Source of the DNA: Sutcliffiella cohnii
GTDB lineage: Bacteria > Bacillota > Bacilli > Bacillales > Bacillaceae_I
DNA length: 64,000 nucleotides
Assembly: GCF_002250055.1 (NCBI RefSeq)
Contig: NZ_CP018866.1
Location: 4,026,869-4,090,868 of the forward strand
Reading direction: 5' to 3'
In this document: in pieces, positions 52,278-60,839 of the stretch
Layout of the letters: each line of letters starts with the position of its first letter
How positions within the stretch are numbered: the stretch's first letter is position 1
Notes under the pieces: model-generated
What the model was told of the DNA's origin: nothing
The model's database searches: none
The model's input: only the letters and a program-made list of their open reading frames with translations
Position numbers and translations under genes: made by a program

Positions 52278-53387
52278 TTACAGTCCAGTAAACTCGCTTG
52301 CTTCATAATAACCAGAGTCGATTAACTCTTTTTTCACGTTCTCTTGGTCTACAACAATGACGTTCGTTTGTTTCGCTTTTACATCCACTTTACCGTTGTT
52401 GTATGAACCTGTAGTAGAAGGTGTCTTACCATCTAAAATATCGATTGCCATACCGATTGCATCTGCAACAAGTGTACGTACATCTTTAAATACTGTCATA
52501 GATTGCTTACCGTCAATGATGTACTGAATAGACGCTTTTTCTGCATCTTGTCCTGAGATGACATAGCTAGAAATATCAGAATCGGAACCGTAAACATCAG
52601 CGATAGAACGAGCTGTACCATCGTTTGGTGCTAAAATGGCAATATCACCTTTTAAGTTTGCTCCAGCTGCCGTTAAGTGAGTTTGCGCTTTATTAATAGC
52701 TTCACTAGGATCCCAGTTCGTTGTTACTTGCCCTAAAATTTTCCCTAACTCGTCACGAGTAAGTTCATTTTTATCTTTTAACGCTACTGCTTCACTAGAG
52801 TTTGCGATAACAAAAGTACCATCCGCAATTTTCGGTTGAAGCACTTCCCAAGCTCCTTGGAAGAATAAAAATGCGTTGTTGTCAGAAGAAGCACCTGCAT
52901 ATAAGTAAAGAGGTACGTTAGAACCTTCCACATTATCGATTAAATATTGACCTTGTGCTGCACCTACAGCAACAGAGTCAAAAGTTACATAGTAATCCAC
53001 TGCATCTGTTTCAGTAATTAAACGATCATATGCGATTACTGTTACGCCTTCTTTTTTCGCTGCTTCTACTGCAGAACCAGCTGCTGCCCCATCATGAGGA
53101 GCAATGATCAATACGTCAATTCCTTTATTAAGTAACGTTTCTACGTTTTCTTTTTCTTTTGCTGAAGAACCTTGGCTAAATAAAATTTCTGTTGTGTACT
53201 CTGAATCAGCTAATGCATCTTTAAAGCGCTGTTCATCTTGCACCCATCTAGGCTCATCTTTCGTCGGTAAAACGATACCCACGCTCACACTGCTACTTCC
53301 GCCAGTTGCACCACTACAAGCTGCTAACATACCAATTAACAACGTCGCAACCATTAAAACGGAAAATAATCTCCACATCTTTTTCAA
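52278..53387 (-). CDS. chvE: Multiple-monosaccharide-binding lipoprotein (ChvE/XylF-like)
   Basis: 369 residues from the TTG at 53387, which stands eight bases behind AGGGGG; the open frame begins at another TTG (53405) ahead of that site. Signal MLLIGMLAAC-type with lipobox LAAC, then the ChvE fold: VGIVLPTKDEPRWVQDEQRF, VLIIAPHDGAAAGSAVEAAKKEGVTVIAYDR, YYVTFDSVAVG, LYAGASSDNNAFLFFQGAW, LAPNDGTARSIADVYG and VISGQDAEKASIQYIIDGKQSMTVFKD. It binds aldoses outside and hands them to MmsAB. The promoter region has a perfect cre site, and the YesN-like regulator downstream likely activates it. Confidence 0.93.
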   Translation of the reverse strand: MKKMWRLFSVLMVATLLIGMLAACSGATGGSSSVSVGIVLPTKDEPRWVQDEQRFKDALADSEYTTEILFSQGSSAKEKENVETLLNKGIDVLIIAPHDGAAAGSAVEAAKKEGVTVIAYDRLITETDAVDYYVTFDSVAVGAAQGQYLIDNVEGSNVPLYLYAGASSDNNAFLFFQGAWEVLQPKIADGTFVIANSSEAVALKDKNELTRDELGKILGQVTTNWDPSEAINKAQTHLTAAGANLKGDIAILAPNDGTARSIADVYGSDSDISSYVISGQDAEKASIQYIIDGKQSMTVFKDVRTLVADAIGMAIDILDGKTPSTTGSYNNGKVDVKAKQTNVIVVDQENVKKELIDSGYYEASEFTGL

Positions 53388-53453
53388 TTGAAGTTCCCCC
53401 TTCAAATTTTTAATTATTTGCTACATTTCCATCTTATATCGATTCGCCCCTCA

Positions 53454-53467
53454 TGAAAGCGCTAACA
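53454..53467 (-). promoter_or_regulatory. CcpA cre site upstream of the ChvE/MmsAB operon
   Basis: TGAAAGCGCTAACA fits the cre consensus TGWAANCGNTNWCA at all positions. It lies 67-80 bases upstream of the TTG start. I could not fix the -10/-35 hexamers with confidence. Confidence 0.78.
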
Positions 53468-53525
53468 TATAGTAATCTTTTAACATTATCTATACTTTTT
53501 TAGCATTAGGTGAAATATAAAAAAA

Positions 53526-53557
53526 GCAGGGTACAGTTCTAACCAACTGTACCCTGC
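53526..53557 (-). terminator. Terminator of the C39-like peptidase gene
   Basis: A perfect 13-bp stem GCAGGGTACAGTT / AACTGTACCCTGC, followed on the minus strand by TTTTTTTATATTT. Confidence 0.9.
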
Positions 53558-53657
53558 TCAATCACTATTTTTTCTCTATATACATAAGCCCCTTCGCTTA
53601 ACTCCTTATTCTTTCTATAGTAGGAGATATGGGAACCGGCTCGGTGCCAACAGGCAT

Positions 53658-54719
53658 TTAGTTCACAATAATGGCGTGCTGACCCATTTGTTCATAAACA
53701 CGAAAGAAAGCTTCCGCATCATACGTAACTTGACCAATTAACGGGTTCATAACATGCACTTTATCGTCTGTAAATCCATTCAGTACAACAACATGCAAAT
53801 TCGTTTGTGCTTCATAATACTGTCCACTATCTTGCAAATACCAATGAGAATTCATTCTTGGCGGACTTAAATCTAACGTTGTCCATATAACGATAGGAAA
53901 ACCCTCGTTAACGTAATAAATAATATCTTCTTTGCTACTACCAGTAATATCAATCGTACGCATCGTACTACCCTGTTCTTCTAAATACATGTTTCCCGCT
54001 TCGACAATGGGAGGAGCGAAACTATACCATCCACCATGTTGCGACCTCGGTTCACCTGCGTAGTATTCGTGTGGGTTCGTTCCAAATCGTTTACCATCCT
54101 TATAAGTAAAAGGTTTTTTCGGTAAATAGTGATCAGACATTACTGTCTTTGAAACATCATAACCGTAGTAGTTAAGAATGGTCGTTAATGAAGTGATTTC
54201 ACAACCGTTCGGCAACTCAGGTGTTTGAATAAGTGTTGGAATCGGAATAAACGTTTCTTGCATCGTTCTTTTATTTTGTAAACTAACTATATAATCATCT
54301 GCTAGGTTGCTAGACTCGGTTATCACTAGTTTCTTATATGTTGCATAATCGATTGATCCCGTTGCATCCAGTGATAAGTTTGTTTGGAAATCCTCTACCG
54401 CTTCTTTCATTTGCAATCCAAACACTCCATTCTCTTCTATGGAGTAGCCGAATTTGTTTAATAACGTTTGAATTTCTTCAACCTCTTCTCCTTCATCCCA
54501 TAGCTTTAACTCGATTTCTTCACGAAGAACAAACTTTTCTAAAAGCTCATCAGGTCGTTCCTTCACTGCAATTTCTTCCTGCCTCAAATGTTGATTCCCT
54601 ATTTGCAGGCTCTCTTCATCGTATTCATTTACTGTCTTCGCCTCATCTTTTGGAGCATTCAAAAACAATAAGACTAAAACTAAACCAACTGAAGTTGTAA
54701 CTATAATCCTTTTCTTCAT
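53658..54719 (-). CDS. Secreted C39-like peptidase with peptidoglycan-binding domain
   Basis: 353 residues. N-terminal hydrophobic signal/anchor (IIVTTSVGLVLVLLFLNA), then a peptidoglycan-binding domain 1-like helical unit (about 68-130, with LWDEGEEVEEIQTLLNKFGYSIEENGVFGLQMKEAVEDFQ). The peptidase C39_2-type domain (about 160-353) has nucleophile Cys in LPNGCEITSLTTIL, His in NLHVVVLNGF and the NPLIG segment after it. Proteins of this layout act at the cell wall; the substrate is unknown. The ATG follows AGGGGAAG. Monocistronic, with its own terminator, and divergent from the LVIVD gene. Confidence 0.87.
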   Translation of the reverse strand: MKKRIIVTTSVGLVLVLLFLNAPKDEAKTVNEYDEESLQIGNQHLRQEEIAVKERPDELLEKFVLREEIELKLWDEGEEVEEIQTLLNKFGYSIEENGVFGLQMKEAVEDFQTNLSLDATGSIDYATYKKLVITESSNLADDYIVSLQNKRTMQETFIPIPTLIQTPELPNGCEITSLTTILNYYGYDVSKTVMSDHYLPKKPFTYKDGKRFGTNPHEYYAGEPRSQHGGWYSFAPPIVEAGNMYLEEQGSTMRTIDITGSSKEDIIYYVNEGFPIVIWTTLDLSPPRMNSHWYLQDSGQYYEAQTNLHVVVLNGFTDDKVHVMNPLIGQVTYDAEAFFRVYEQMGQHAIIVN

Positions 54720-55122
54720 CGCTTCCCCTTTTGGGAGACAGTTTCTCGTCCCACTAAATAGTGGAAATAATTAAACCTGTGCCTCCAGCCCTTATTTTTT
54801 TATAGGTAAATTATAACACAAACGGAAATTTTACTAGATGAAAATAAAACTTCTATCCTTTTATACTTCCATTGATTTATTGTTTCGACAATCGAAAATT
54901 TTCTGTTACATGTATTTTTGTAAATTTTATGACCATACACCTATTCTGAAAATTGCACATTCCGTTCATATTGCTCAATTTCTATTTTCTTAAAAGGGAT
55001 ATTATCCTAATCTACCGACACTCTTGTCAAAATTAATAGAATATTTTTAATAGTATACCATAATTCTAGTTGCTATAATTTCCCTTGTACAAAAATCTAT
55101 GAAATGTTGGGGGAATGTAATA
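54720..55122. promoter_or_regulatory. AT-rich divergent intergenic region with extended -10 promoter
   Basis: 403 bases without a gene. For the plus strand an extended -10 TGCTATAAT (55071-55079) would start a transcript near 55086, giving a short leader with GGGGGAATGTAATA before the GTG at 55123. A second candidate is TTGTCA (55024-55029) with TTAATA 17 bases on. I see nothing clear for the minus-strand gene. Confidence 0.5.
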
Positions 55123-56544
55123 GTGAAAAGAAGGAACCTATTAGTTACAACAACTCTAGCAGGAGCGCTTGCATTTTCATCGTTAATGCCATCAGCTTTT
55201 GCTCATGATGCACTTGAAGGAATCGGGAATAAAGTAGGAGAGGCATTCACTCCTGAAGAAATTGAGGAAATGCAATTAGGATATACATCAGAAGGTAGTA
55301 AAAATGTTCGTTTCTTAAGTGAAGTAGCTTCCAAACAAATTGAGCCGATTAACGGGTCACAAAAAAACATGGCAGATGTATATGCACATAAAGGGTTTGC
55401 CTATACAGGAACGCATACAGCTGGTGGAGGTAATGGAGGGGTTCGTGTATTTGACTTAAGTAATCCATCTGATCCGCAAGAGGTTGCAGTATTTGCTAAC
55501 GAGATTCCTCATACTTGGCAAGAAAAAGTGATCGTAAAATCCGTTAACACACCTCACTTCCGAGGAGACTTAGCAGTAGTAAGTGTACAACAAACTTCTC
55601 GAAATAATGCCAACAGACCTGACAGTGTTGGGGGAGTTTTACTATATGATGTGAGTGACCCATACAATCCAGAACGCCTTGGATTTTATCCACTAGATCG
55701 AAGAGTAACAGGAACTCATGAACTATATTTAACAACTCAAGGAAACCGTCCACTTCTATTAACATCGAATCCTTATGCAGATTATTATACACACGGTACG
55801 GAGAGAGACTTCCAAATTATCGATGTTTCGGATCCAACTAATCCAGAAAAAATATGGGAGTGGGATGCTAGAGATTTAGAAGAAGTTCCAGAAAATTGGA
55901 ACGGGTACAACTGGACAGATCCGAACGACCGCCCGCGTGCAGTATTTAACCATAGTGTCATTACAGACAACAATGGCCATTATGCATATGTATCAATGTG
56001 GGATTTAGGTACCGTAATTTTTGATATTAGAAATCCTGAAGAGCCTGTTTACCTAGGTAGAACAAGCTATGAGCCTCACGTAAAAGGAGCGGCCCACTCC
56101 GCTGCATTAGCGAAAGGTGGCAATATTTTAATCGAAACTCGTGAAGTAGCGAATCCAGTCGGAGAAGGCTTTGAATCAGCATACGGCTATACGCGAATTT
56201 ACGACATTAAAGACAAAACGAACCCTGTATTATTAAGTCAATTCACAACAGACCTAACATATGACGTTCCAAACCCACCTGTATCGACTTTCGCAAAAAC
56301 AGTACATGATCCGAAAGTGCAAGGAAACACATTATACTTATCCTACTACTCTGGAGGCGTCATTTCCGTAGACATTACGGACCCAACTAACCCAGTTCAA
56401 ATCGGACAATACACACCAGAACGCGGTAACACTTGGGGCGTATTCGTAGACCGCAACTACGTACTAGGATCAGACATGAACAGTGGCTTAAAAGTACTAC
56501 TCAAAAACAACGCAGGTGGCAACGGCAACACACCAACACCATAA
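55123..56544 (+). CDS. Secreted LVIVD-repeat beta-propeller protein
   Basis: 473 residues from the GTG at 55123 (GGGGG site in front); an in-frame ATG at 55099 would put eight extra residues before the signal. Signal peptide LLVTTTLAGALAFSSLMPSAFA. The mature part has about six LVIVD-type blades with recurring D-[IVL]-S/T-[DN]-P-x-[ND]-P: VFDLSNPSDPQEV, LYDVSDPYNPERL, IIDVSDPTNPEKI, DIRNPEEPVYLG, DIKDKTNPVLL and VDITDPTNPVQIG. The end is GGNGNTPTP. An N-terminal His-Asp site is possible (AHDALEG after cleavage). Function unknown, extracellular. Its 3' palindrome is interrupted by an IS1182-type element. Confidence 0.87.
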   Translation: MKRRNLLVTTTLAGALAFSSLMPSAFAHDALEGIGNKVGEAFTPEEIEEMQLGYTSEGSKNVRFLSEVASKQIEPINGSQKNMADVYAHKGFAYTGTHTAGGGNGGVRVFDLSNPSDPQEVAVFANEIPHTWQEKVIVKSVNTPHFRGDLAVVSVQQTSRNNANRPDSVGGVLLYDVSDPYNPERLGFYPLDRRVTGTHELYLTTQGNRPLLLTSNPYADYYTHGTERDFQIIDVSDPTNPEKIWEWDARDLEEVPENWNGYNWTDPNDRPRAVFNHSVITDNNGHYAYVSMWDLGTVIFDIRNPEEPVYLGRTSYEPHVKGAAHSAALAKGGNILIETREVANPVGEGFESAYGYTRIYDIKDKTNPVLLSQFTTDLTYDVPNPPVSTFAKTVHDPKVQGNTLYLSYYSGGVISVDITDPTNPVQIGQYTPERGNTWGVFVDRNYVLGSDMNSGLKVLLKNNAGGNGNTPTP

Positions 56545-56613
56545 AAAATGTGGACAGAGGGACAGATCCGAAATCACTGAAAAAGTCCCTTTTTTTGAAA
56601 CGGAAAAAAAATA

Positions 56614-56652
56614 AGGACAACTTTTACCTCTCAATAAGGAAAATGTTGTCCT
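56614..56652 (-). terminator. Terminator of the IS1182 transposase gene
   Basis: AGGACAAC (56614-56621) pairs with GTTGTCCT (56645-56652). On the minus strand it is followed by TATTTTTTTTCC. Confidence 0.75.
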
Positions 56653-56675
56653 ATTTTGATGCTAACCAGCGTTTT

Positions 56676-58151
56676 TTACCCTGTTTTGGAGGATAGGATC
56701 TTTCCTATCCTCTTTATATTAACTGCTAATGCAGTTAATTTTGCTTGTGTAGACATGCTTTTGAGACCGTACCCCCTGGCACGATCTAGCCCGTGAAAGC
56801 ATTTCATTTCGCCGTTTTTCCATTCTTGGCATGCTCTCTTTTTATACTTTTTTTTAAACTCTGGTTGTTTTTGTTGTTGGCTATATTCATAGAATTCTGG
56901 TGTGTTGATTCCAACTTCTAAGATTTTTCCAACATTTTTTCCTTTAATACAATCTGTCCTGATTGGACAGGCTTTACATTTTTCTCTATCAAAGTAATAT
57001 TTGTACGATTGTCTGTTTTTGGTGTTCTTATAATATTTTTTTATAGTCGTATTTCCCTGTTCGCAACTCCATTGATCAGCGTCTTTGTTATAACTAAATA
57101 ACTCTTCATTAATTCTATAAGCCATTTCACTTACAGGTATGTAGGCAGCTGCTTTTATTTCTTTTAATTTGTCCAAAATTACTTTTTTGAAATATGCCTT
57201 ATCTCCATATAGTTCTTCAACCGAAATACCAGACTTTATAGTGAGTTGTAATAGCTCGTCAAAAAAACTACCGTCCACGTATGCCCCATTGCCTACCCTT
57301 ACGGAAGTAATAATTCTATCTTCTGTTGTAATCATAAATTCTGTTTTATATCCAAAGAAGTTGGAAGTTTTACTTTTGTGCCCAACTCTTGCTTCTTGGT
57401 CAACAATAGAACGTACACCTTTTTGGGCTAAAAACTTTGGGTCGGATAGTATTTCTTTCGCATTTTCAATCACTGCTTTTGTCTTAGGTGTAGTTTCTAC
57501 GTCTACGTTTTCTGTTACTGTGGTGATAGTTTCTTCAACATAGGCTTTCATTGTTTCTTTCGCAACTTTAGGGTCTTCAATTTCTTTATAATCCGGGATT
57601 TCTTGATTGATATCACTTGGAATTTTTTCTACTTCCTCTTTTAATGTTTTAAACATCTTACTAACTAATCTTTTCATCACCCGTTCGGGTGTAGCTTTGA
57701 ACGTGTTAGCTTCTGTATGAGTGGTATCAATACTTACAGAACTACCTTTGATAATTCCTTTATCGACGCATTGTTTAACAAATAGGGCTATAATATCATC
57801 TAACGAGACATCCTGTAGTCTGTGTTTTCTAAACTTGGCTAACAGGCTGGGGTGTGGTAGTGTGTCTTCAGGATTAATATCTAGAAAGTACATATAAGCT
57901 AGATTAAGGGAAGCATCTTCTATTACTCTTTCGTCAGAAAGATTATAAAGGTATCCAAGAACGAGTAATTTAACCATCATTTCTGGTTCTTTGGCAGGCC
58001 TACCATAGTATTTACAATACGATTTTTCCAGTACTTTGTTAATATAAGAAAAATCAACTGCTTCTCTGACAAGTTTGAGTGTATGATTTTTGGGGATTTT
58101 ATAGTATAATTCGGAGTAGATGCTTAACTGCATATCTTTTTCTTTAAGCAT
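56676..58151 (-). CDS. IS1182-family transposase
   Basis: 491 residues, full length. N-terminal DUF772-like part (FSYINKVLEKSYCKYYGRPAKEPEMMVKLLVLGYLYNLSDERVIEDASLNLAYMYF), then DDE domain with SVSIDTTHTEAN (first Asp), VGNGAYVDGSFFDELLQL, ELYGDKAYFKK (second Asp), and a cysteine-rich stretch CKACPIRTDCIKG typical of the family. No stops. The ATG 58151 has AAGGAAGG in front, inside a hairpin arm. Confidence 0.94.
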   Translation of the reverse strand: MLKEKDMQLSIYSELYYKIPKNHTLKLVREAVDFSYINKVLEKSYCKYYGRPAKEPEMMVKLLVLGYLYNLSDERVIEDASLNLAYMYFLDINPEDTLPHPSLLAKFRKHRLQDVSLDDIIALFVKQCVDKGIIKGSSVSIDTTHTEANTFKATPERVMKRLVSKMFKTLKEEVEKIPSDINQEIPDYKEIEDPKVAKETMKAYVEETITTVTENVDVETTPKTKAVIENAKEILSDPKFLAQKGVRSIVDQEARVGHKSKTSNFFGYKTEFMITTEDRIITSVRVGNGAYVDGSFFDELLQLTIKSGISVEELYGDKAYFKKVILDKLKEIKAAAYIPVSEMAYRINEELFSYNKDADQWSCEQGNTTIKKYYKNTKNRQSYKYYFDREKCKACPIRTDCIKGKNVGKILEVGINTPEFYEYSQQQKQPEFKKKYKKRACQEWKNGEMKCFHGLDRARGYGLKSMSTQAKLTALAVNIKRIGKILSSKTG

Positions 58152-58153
58152 AG

Positions 58154-58235
58154 AAGAAAACCTTCCTTTTCGATTGATAATTAGATTCTTGGTCGTTTCT
58201 AATTATACCAAATTTTGATAAAGGAAGGTTTTCTT
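58154..58235 (-). promoter_or_regulatory. Promoter and ribosome-site-hiding hairpin of the IS1182 transposase
   Basis: AAGAAAACCTTCCTT (58154-58168) and AAGGAAGGTTTTCTT (58221-58235) are perfect 15-bp complements; the gene-proximal arm contains the transposase ribosome site. Between them, on the minus strand, lies the extended -10 TGGTATAAT (58202-58210). RNA started there lacks the distal arm and leaves the site open; RNA coming from outside would fold it shut. Confidence 0.72.
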
Positions 58236-58342
58236 TTTTTATTTTTTTACATTTATTAGGAGGGGTTTTTCAGTGGTCTCGGACAGATCCCGTGGACGGA
58301 GGGACAGTTCCCTCGTCCACACATTTTCTGGAAATAAAACCT

Positions 58343-58528
58343 TTATAAGAAGAACGCCAAAACATTAAACCCAATAATAACGAATACACTTTGCGCTAAA
58401 GATACGAGTAAATCTTTTTTCCAACTGTTTCTTTCTGGATATCGAAAAGTGACCCTACGAGATATTAGTAGGATAACCCACCAAAAAAGCAAAGCGATTA
58501 AAACTTCTCGAAAACTGTCATAAAGCAT
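58343..58528 (-). CDS. Small two-TM membrane protein
   Basis: 61 residues with two hydrophobic helices (VLIALLFWWVILLIS and LLVSLAQSVFVIIGFNVLAFFL) joined by a basic loop RRVTFRYPERNSWKKD. GGGGAG stands before the ATG. Not recognised; a single small gene between the IS1182 element and the next promoter. No neighbouring gene gives a hint. Confidence 0.65.
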   Translation of the reverse strand: MLYDSFREVLIALLFWWVILLISRRVTFRYPERNSWKKDLLVSLAQSVFVIIGFNVLAFFL

Positions 58529-58711
58529 GTTTCTCCCCTACTTTCATTTTTCAATCTCCATTATTTCTCATAAAAAAAGACTAAATTTCTAAATATATAT
58601 GTAATAACTAATTTCTAGTTACGTTAATTAAACAATGACTAAAACAATATATTATATTATACTTTTCATATAGTTTCCTAATTTATCCAACAACTGAAAG
58701 GAGGTTTATCC

Positions 58712-59005
58712 ATGTCAGCATCTAGAATCCTTAAATGGGTTACTGGTGGTTTGGAGGCATTTCTAGGGATACCAATAATAGGCGGTACTTTCGTTCTAAG
58801 CTTTTTATGGACTCCACTAGCTGTTATGTTAGCTTTACACATCACCACTCTAGTAATCGCAAACAAAGAAGGAAAAAGTTCGTCTGGAAGCGTCCTCGGA
58901 ATTGTTACTTCCTGTATCGCTTGGATTCCTATCGTCGGAATGATCATGCACATTATTACTGCTATTATTCTTATGCTCGATGCTTCAAAAAATGAAACAG
59001 CATAA
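58712..59005 (+). CDS. Small hydrophobic membrane protein
   Basis: 97 residues with three hydrophobic stretches (LEAFLGIPIIGGTFVLSFLW, PLAVMLALHITTLVI, and GIVTSCIAWIPIVGMIMHIITAIILML) and a short GKSSSGS loop. AAAGGAGG before the ATG and a terminator directly behind show a genuine single gene. The helices with GIPIIGG and WIPIVGM are similar to each other, a possible internal duplication. The function is unknown; it resembles small stress-type membrane proteins only in general form. Confidence 0.75.
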   Translation: MSASRILKWVTGGLEAFLGIPIIGGTFVLSFLWTPLAVMLALHITTLVIANKEGKSSSGSVLGIVTSCIAWIPIVGMIMHIITAIILMLDASKNETA

Positions 59006-59011
59006 CTGCCG

Positions 59012-59042
59012 AAAAGTTCCCTAAATATTTTAGAGAACTTTT
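59012..59042 (+). terminator. Terminator of the small hydrophobic protein gene
   Basis: AAAGTTCCCTAAA pairs with TTTAGAGAACTTT (one mismatch) and is followed by TTTTG. The convergent NERD gene ends at 59030, inside it. Confidence 0.75.
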
Positions 59043-59878
59043 TTGTTTTCCATCTGTTTTGTATATTTGCATTTAGGAAAGCTGCTGCAGCCATAAAAGG
59101 TTCCATACTTTCCTTTTCTCATTACCAATTGGCTGCCACATTTCGGGCATGAATTTTGTTGCAAATTCGCCTTCTCTTGTTGGTTTTTCTTTTTTACATT
59201 ATGTTGGATAGACTTTACGTGTAGTTGTTTCAATTGTTTTTTTGATTTTTTATCATTAACTGCAAGTCTATCAAGATAACGATCGATTCTCTTTAATTCA
59301 ACCTCATTAATTTTATGAACAGGCATTTCTTTTACCACTTGTTTTAACTGGTGGAAGTGAATAACTCTTGCCGACTTAATATTCTCAAGTTTTAGGGTAG
59401 CATTCCGTGAAAAAGCGATGATGGAGTGAATAACTTCCCCATTCTCCATATGTAAATATTTCTTCAAAGCTTGCACATGCCCATAATTTTGCCAAATTGG
59501 GTTGTAAAATCGTTCTTTTCGCTTAAAAATTACTTGCATCCAATATTTATTATGTTCCTTCCCTATTATCCAACCTTCATAGTTTTTAGTTTCAATAACA
59601 AAAACTCCATAAGGCGACGTAACAACATGATCTAGCTGTGATGTTCCTCCCTTTTCATTTGGTACATAAAGGTCGTGATAAACTTTATATTCTGGTCCCA
59701 ACTCATTTAATATTCGATTAACCCTACTCTCCCCAATTGCACCTTTAATTTCTGGAAATTTCACTTTAAAAATAATGATGGCCGCAATTAAAAGAAGCGG
59801 TGTTATGAGCGGAATTAAAAAGGCTACAAGTGGTGATAAAATTAATAAAACTAGTATTAGAAAAATCCATCTCTTCAT
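59030..59878 (-). CDS. NERD-domain protein with topoisomerase-type zinc finger
   Basis: About 282 residues from the ATG at 59878 (AAAGGTGAG in front); an in-frame ATG at 59965 lacks a ribosome site. An N-terminal hydrophobic pair of segments (about 4-45, IFLILVLLILSPLVAFLIPLITPLLLIAAI) is followed by the NERD nuclease-like domain (about 55-165): GAIGESRVNRILN, DHVVTSPYGVFVIETKNYEGWI (Asp, Glu and Lys of the PD-ExK-like core). A zinc finger CPKCGSQLVMRKGKYGTFYGCSSFPKC ends the protein. Membrane-tethered DNA-processing protein by family; precise role unknown. Confidence 0.9.
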   Translation of the reverse strand: MKRWIFLILVLLILSPLVAFLIPLITPLLLIAAIIIFKVKFPEIKGAIGESRVNRILNELGPEYKVYHDLYVPNEKGGTSQLDHVVTSPYGVFVIETKNYEGWIIGKEHNKYWMQVIFKRKERFYNPIWQNYGHVQALKKYLHMENGEVIHSIIAFSRNATLKLENIKSARVIHFHQLKQVVKEMPVHKINEVELKRIDRYLDRLAVNDKKSKKQLKQLHVKSIQHNVKKKNQQEKANLQQNSCPKCGSQLVMRKGKYGTFYGCSSFPKCKYTKQMENKKVL

Positions 59879-59992
59879 TATTCTCACCTTTATTACTGGA
59901 AATTTTTTCACTAGATTAATAGTATCACAACTGGTAACGAATTGGATAATCAATAAAGTTTTCACTCTAGCTAATTGGTGAAAATCACTACT

Positions 59993-60826
59993 TTATTCTG
60001 CAAAAATATCTACATCCAACTCTTTTAAAACGTTCACCGCCTCTAATACTGGTAACTTCGGTAGATTAAACTCATCCGCAATTACTGATCGTATTTCTTC
60101 TGGTGTTAATAATGTCGTTACAGTAGTTTCGCCGTTAGAGTATCGTATTGTGAACTTGTTATTTACTAACGAAACACTTCTTTGTTGATCCGTTTGGTAA
60201 AGATGGCACCTCAGGATCGACATAAAAGTTGCTCCTGGCTTATTAGATGTTTCGATAACTTGGAGGAAATCGTCCATAGTAATTTCTCGCCTTGAATGAA
60301 AGTTCCACGTTTTTCCACTTTGTTTCCCATTCATAAAACGCATATATTTATAATTGTTTTCACTATCTACAGGGAGTAGATATACTTCATCGTTACCAAA
60401 AGAAGATCTATTTTCATGACCCGACTCAAATCGAGCAGGCTTAAAAAAAGGAGCAGTTGCACCACAGTCCACATAAAAACGTTCGTCGCCAAGTGTCACA
60501 ATAATTCCCATATGCTCCTTTCCAAGCATAATGTGATAGCAAGTAAAACCTAGCTTCTTTAATAAAATCATGAGGTTAGAGTTTAATGTGTAGCATGTTC
60601 CTCCATAGTGGTGATTTTCAAAAGCTCTAATGAACTTTTCAAATGATGGTACTTCAAATTTTCCATAGTTATGGTCACGAAAATAGAGTAGTTTACTTAT
60701 ATTTTCAAAAGGAAAAGTGTTAAGGTGGGCCTGACAGATCCGCTCTAAATAAGCGTAAGACGGAGCTTCTACTTCTAAATTTAAAAAACTAATATACTTC
60801 GCTACATCATTACCTCTTGCCGACAT
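59993..60826 (-). CDS. Arylamine N-acetyltransferase
   Basis: 277 residues from the ATG at 60826, which has GGAGGGGGAAG in front and gives the usual NAT length; the frame extends back to GTG/TTG-type starts at 60895 that overlap the GNAT gene. The catalytic triad is visible: Cys78 in HHYGGTCYTLNSN, His105 in GKEHMGIIV and Asp120 in YVDCGATAPF. The opening YAYLERICQAHLNTFPFENISKL is the NAT N-terminal signature. Transfers acetyl from acetyl-CoA to arylamines or hydrazines; cytosolic. It is behind the GNAT gene with a 13-base gap, so the two form an operon. Confidence 0.94.
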   Translation of the reverse strand: MSARGNDVAKYISFLNLEVEAPSYAYLERICQAHLNTFPFENISKLLYFRDHNYGKFEVPSFEKFIRAFENHHYGGTCYTLNSNLMILLKKLGFTCYHIMLGKEHMGIIVTLGDERFYVDCGATAPFFKPARFESGHENRSSFGNDEVYLLPVDSENNYKYMRFMNGKQSGKTWNFHSRREITMDDFLQVIETSNKPGATFMSILRCHLYQTDQQRSVSLVNNKFTIRYSNGETTVTTLLTPEEIRSVIADEFNLPKLPVLEAVNVLKELDVDIFAE

Positions 60827-60839
60827 CTTCCCCCTCCAT

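Larger units (their letters stand above)
56567..58283 (-). mobile_element. IS1182-family insertion sequence (about 1.72 kb)
   Basis: The terminal repeats TCCGAAATCACTGAAAAA (left) and TCCGAGACCACTGAAAAA (right, read inward) match at 16 of 18 positions. With these tips the flanks carry CAGA (56563-56566 and 58284-58287) as a 4-bp duplication. If the tips start three bases further in, the flanks would be a 10-bp GGACAGATCC duplication; the sequence alone does not decide. It holds an intact transposase, an internal terminator and a hairpin at the transposase start. Confidence 0.85.
56550..58320. repeat. Palindrome/terminator split by the IS1182 insertion
   Basis: GTGGACAGAGGGA (56550-56562) is the left arm and TCCCTCGTCCAC (58309-58320) the right arm of a stem with one bulged base, together with an inner GTGGACGGAGGGACAG copy. 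The two arms now lie 1.75 kb apart because the IS element sits in the loop side. It would have served the LVIVD gene as a terminator. Confidence 0.7.
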
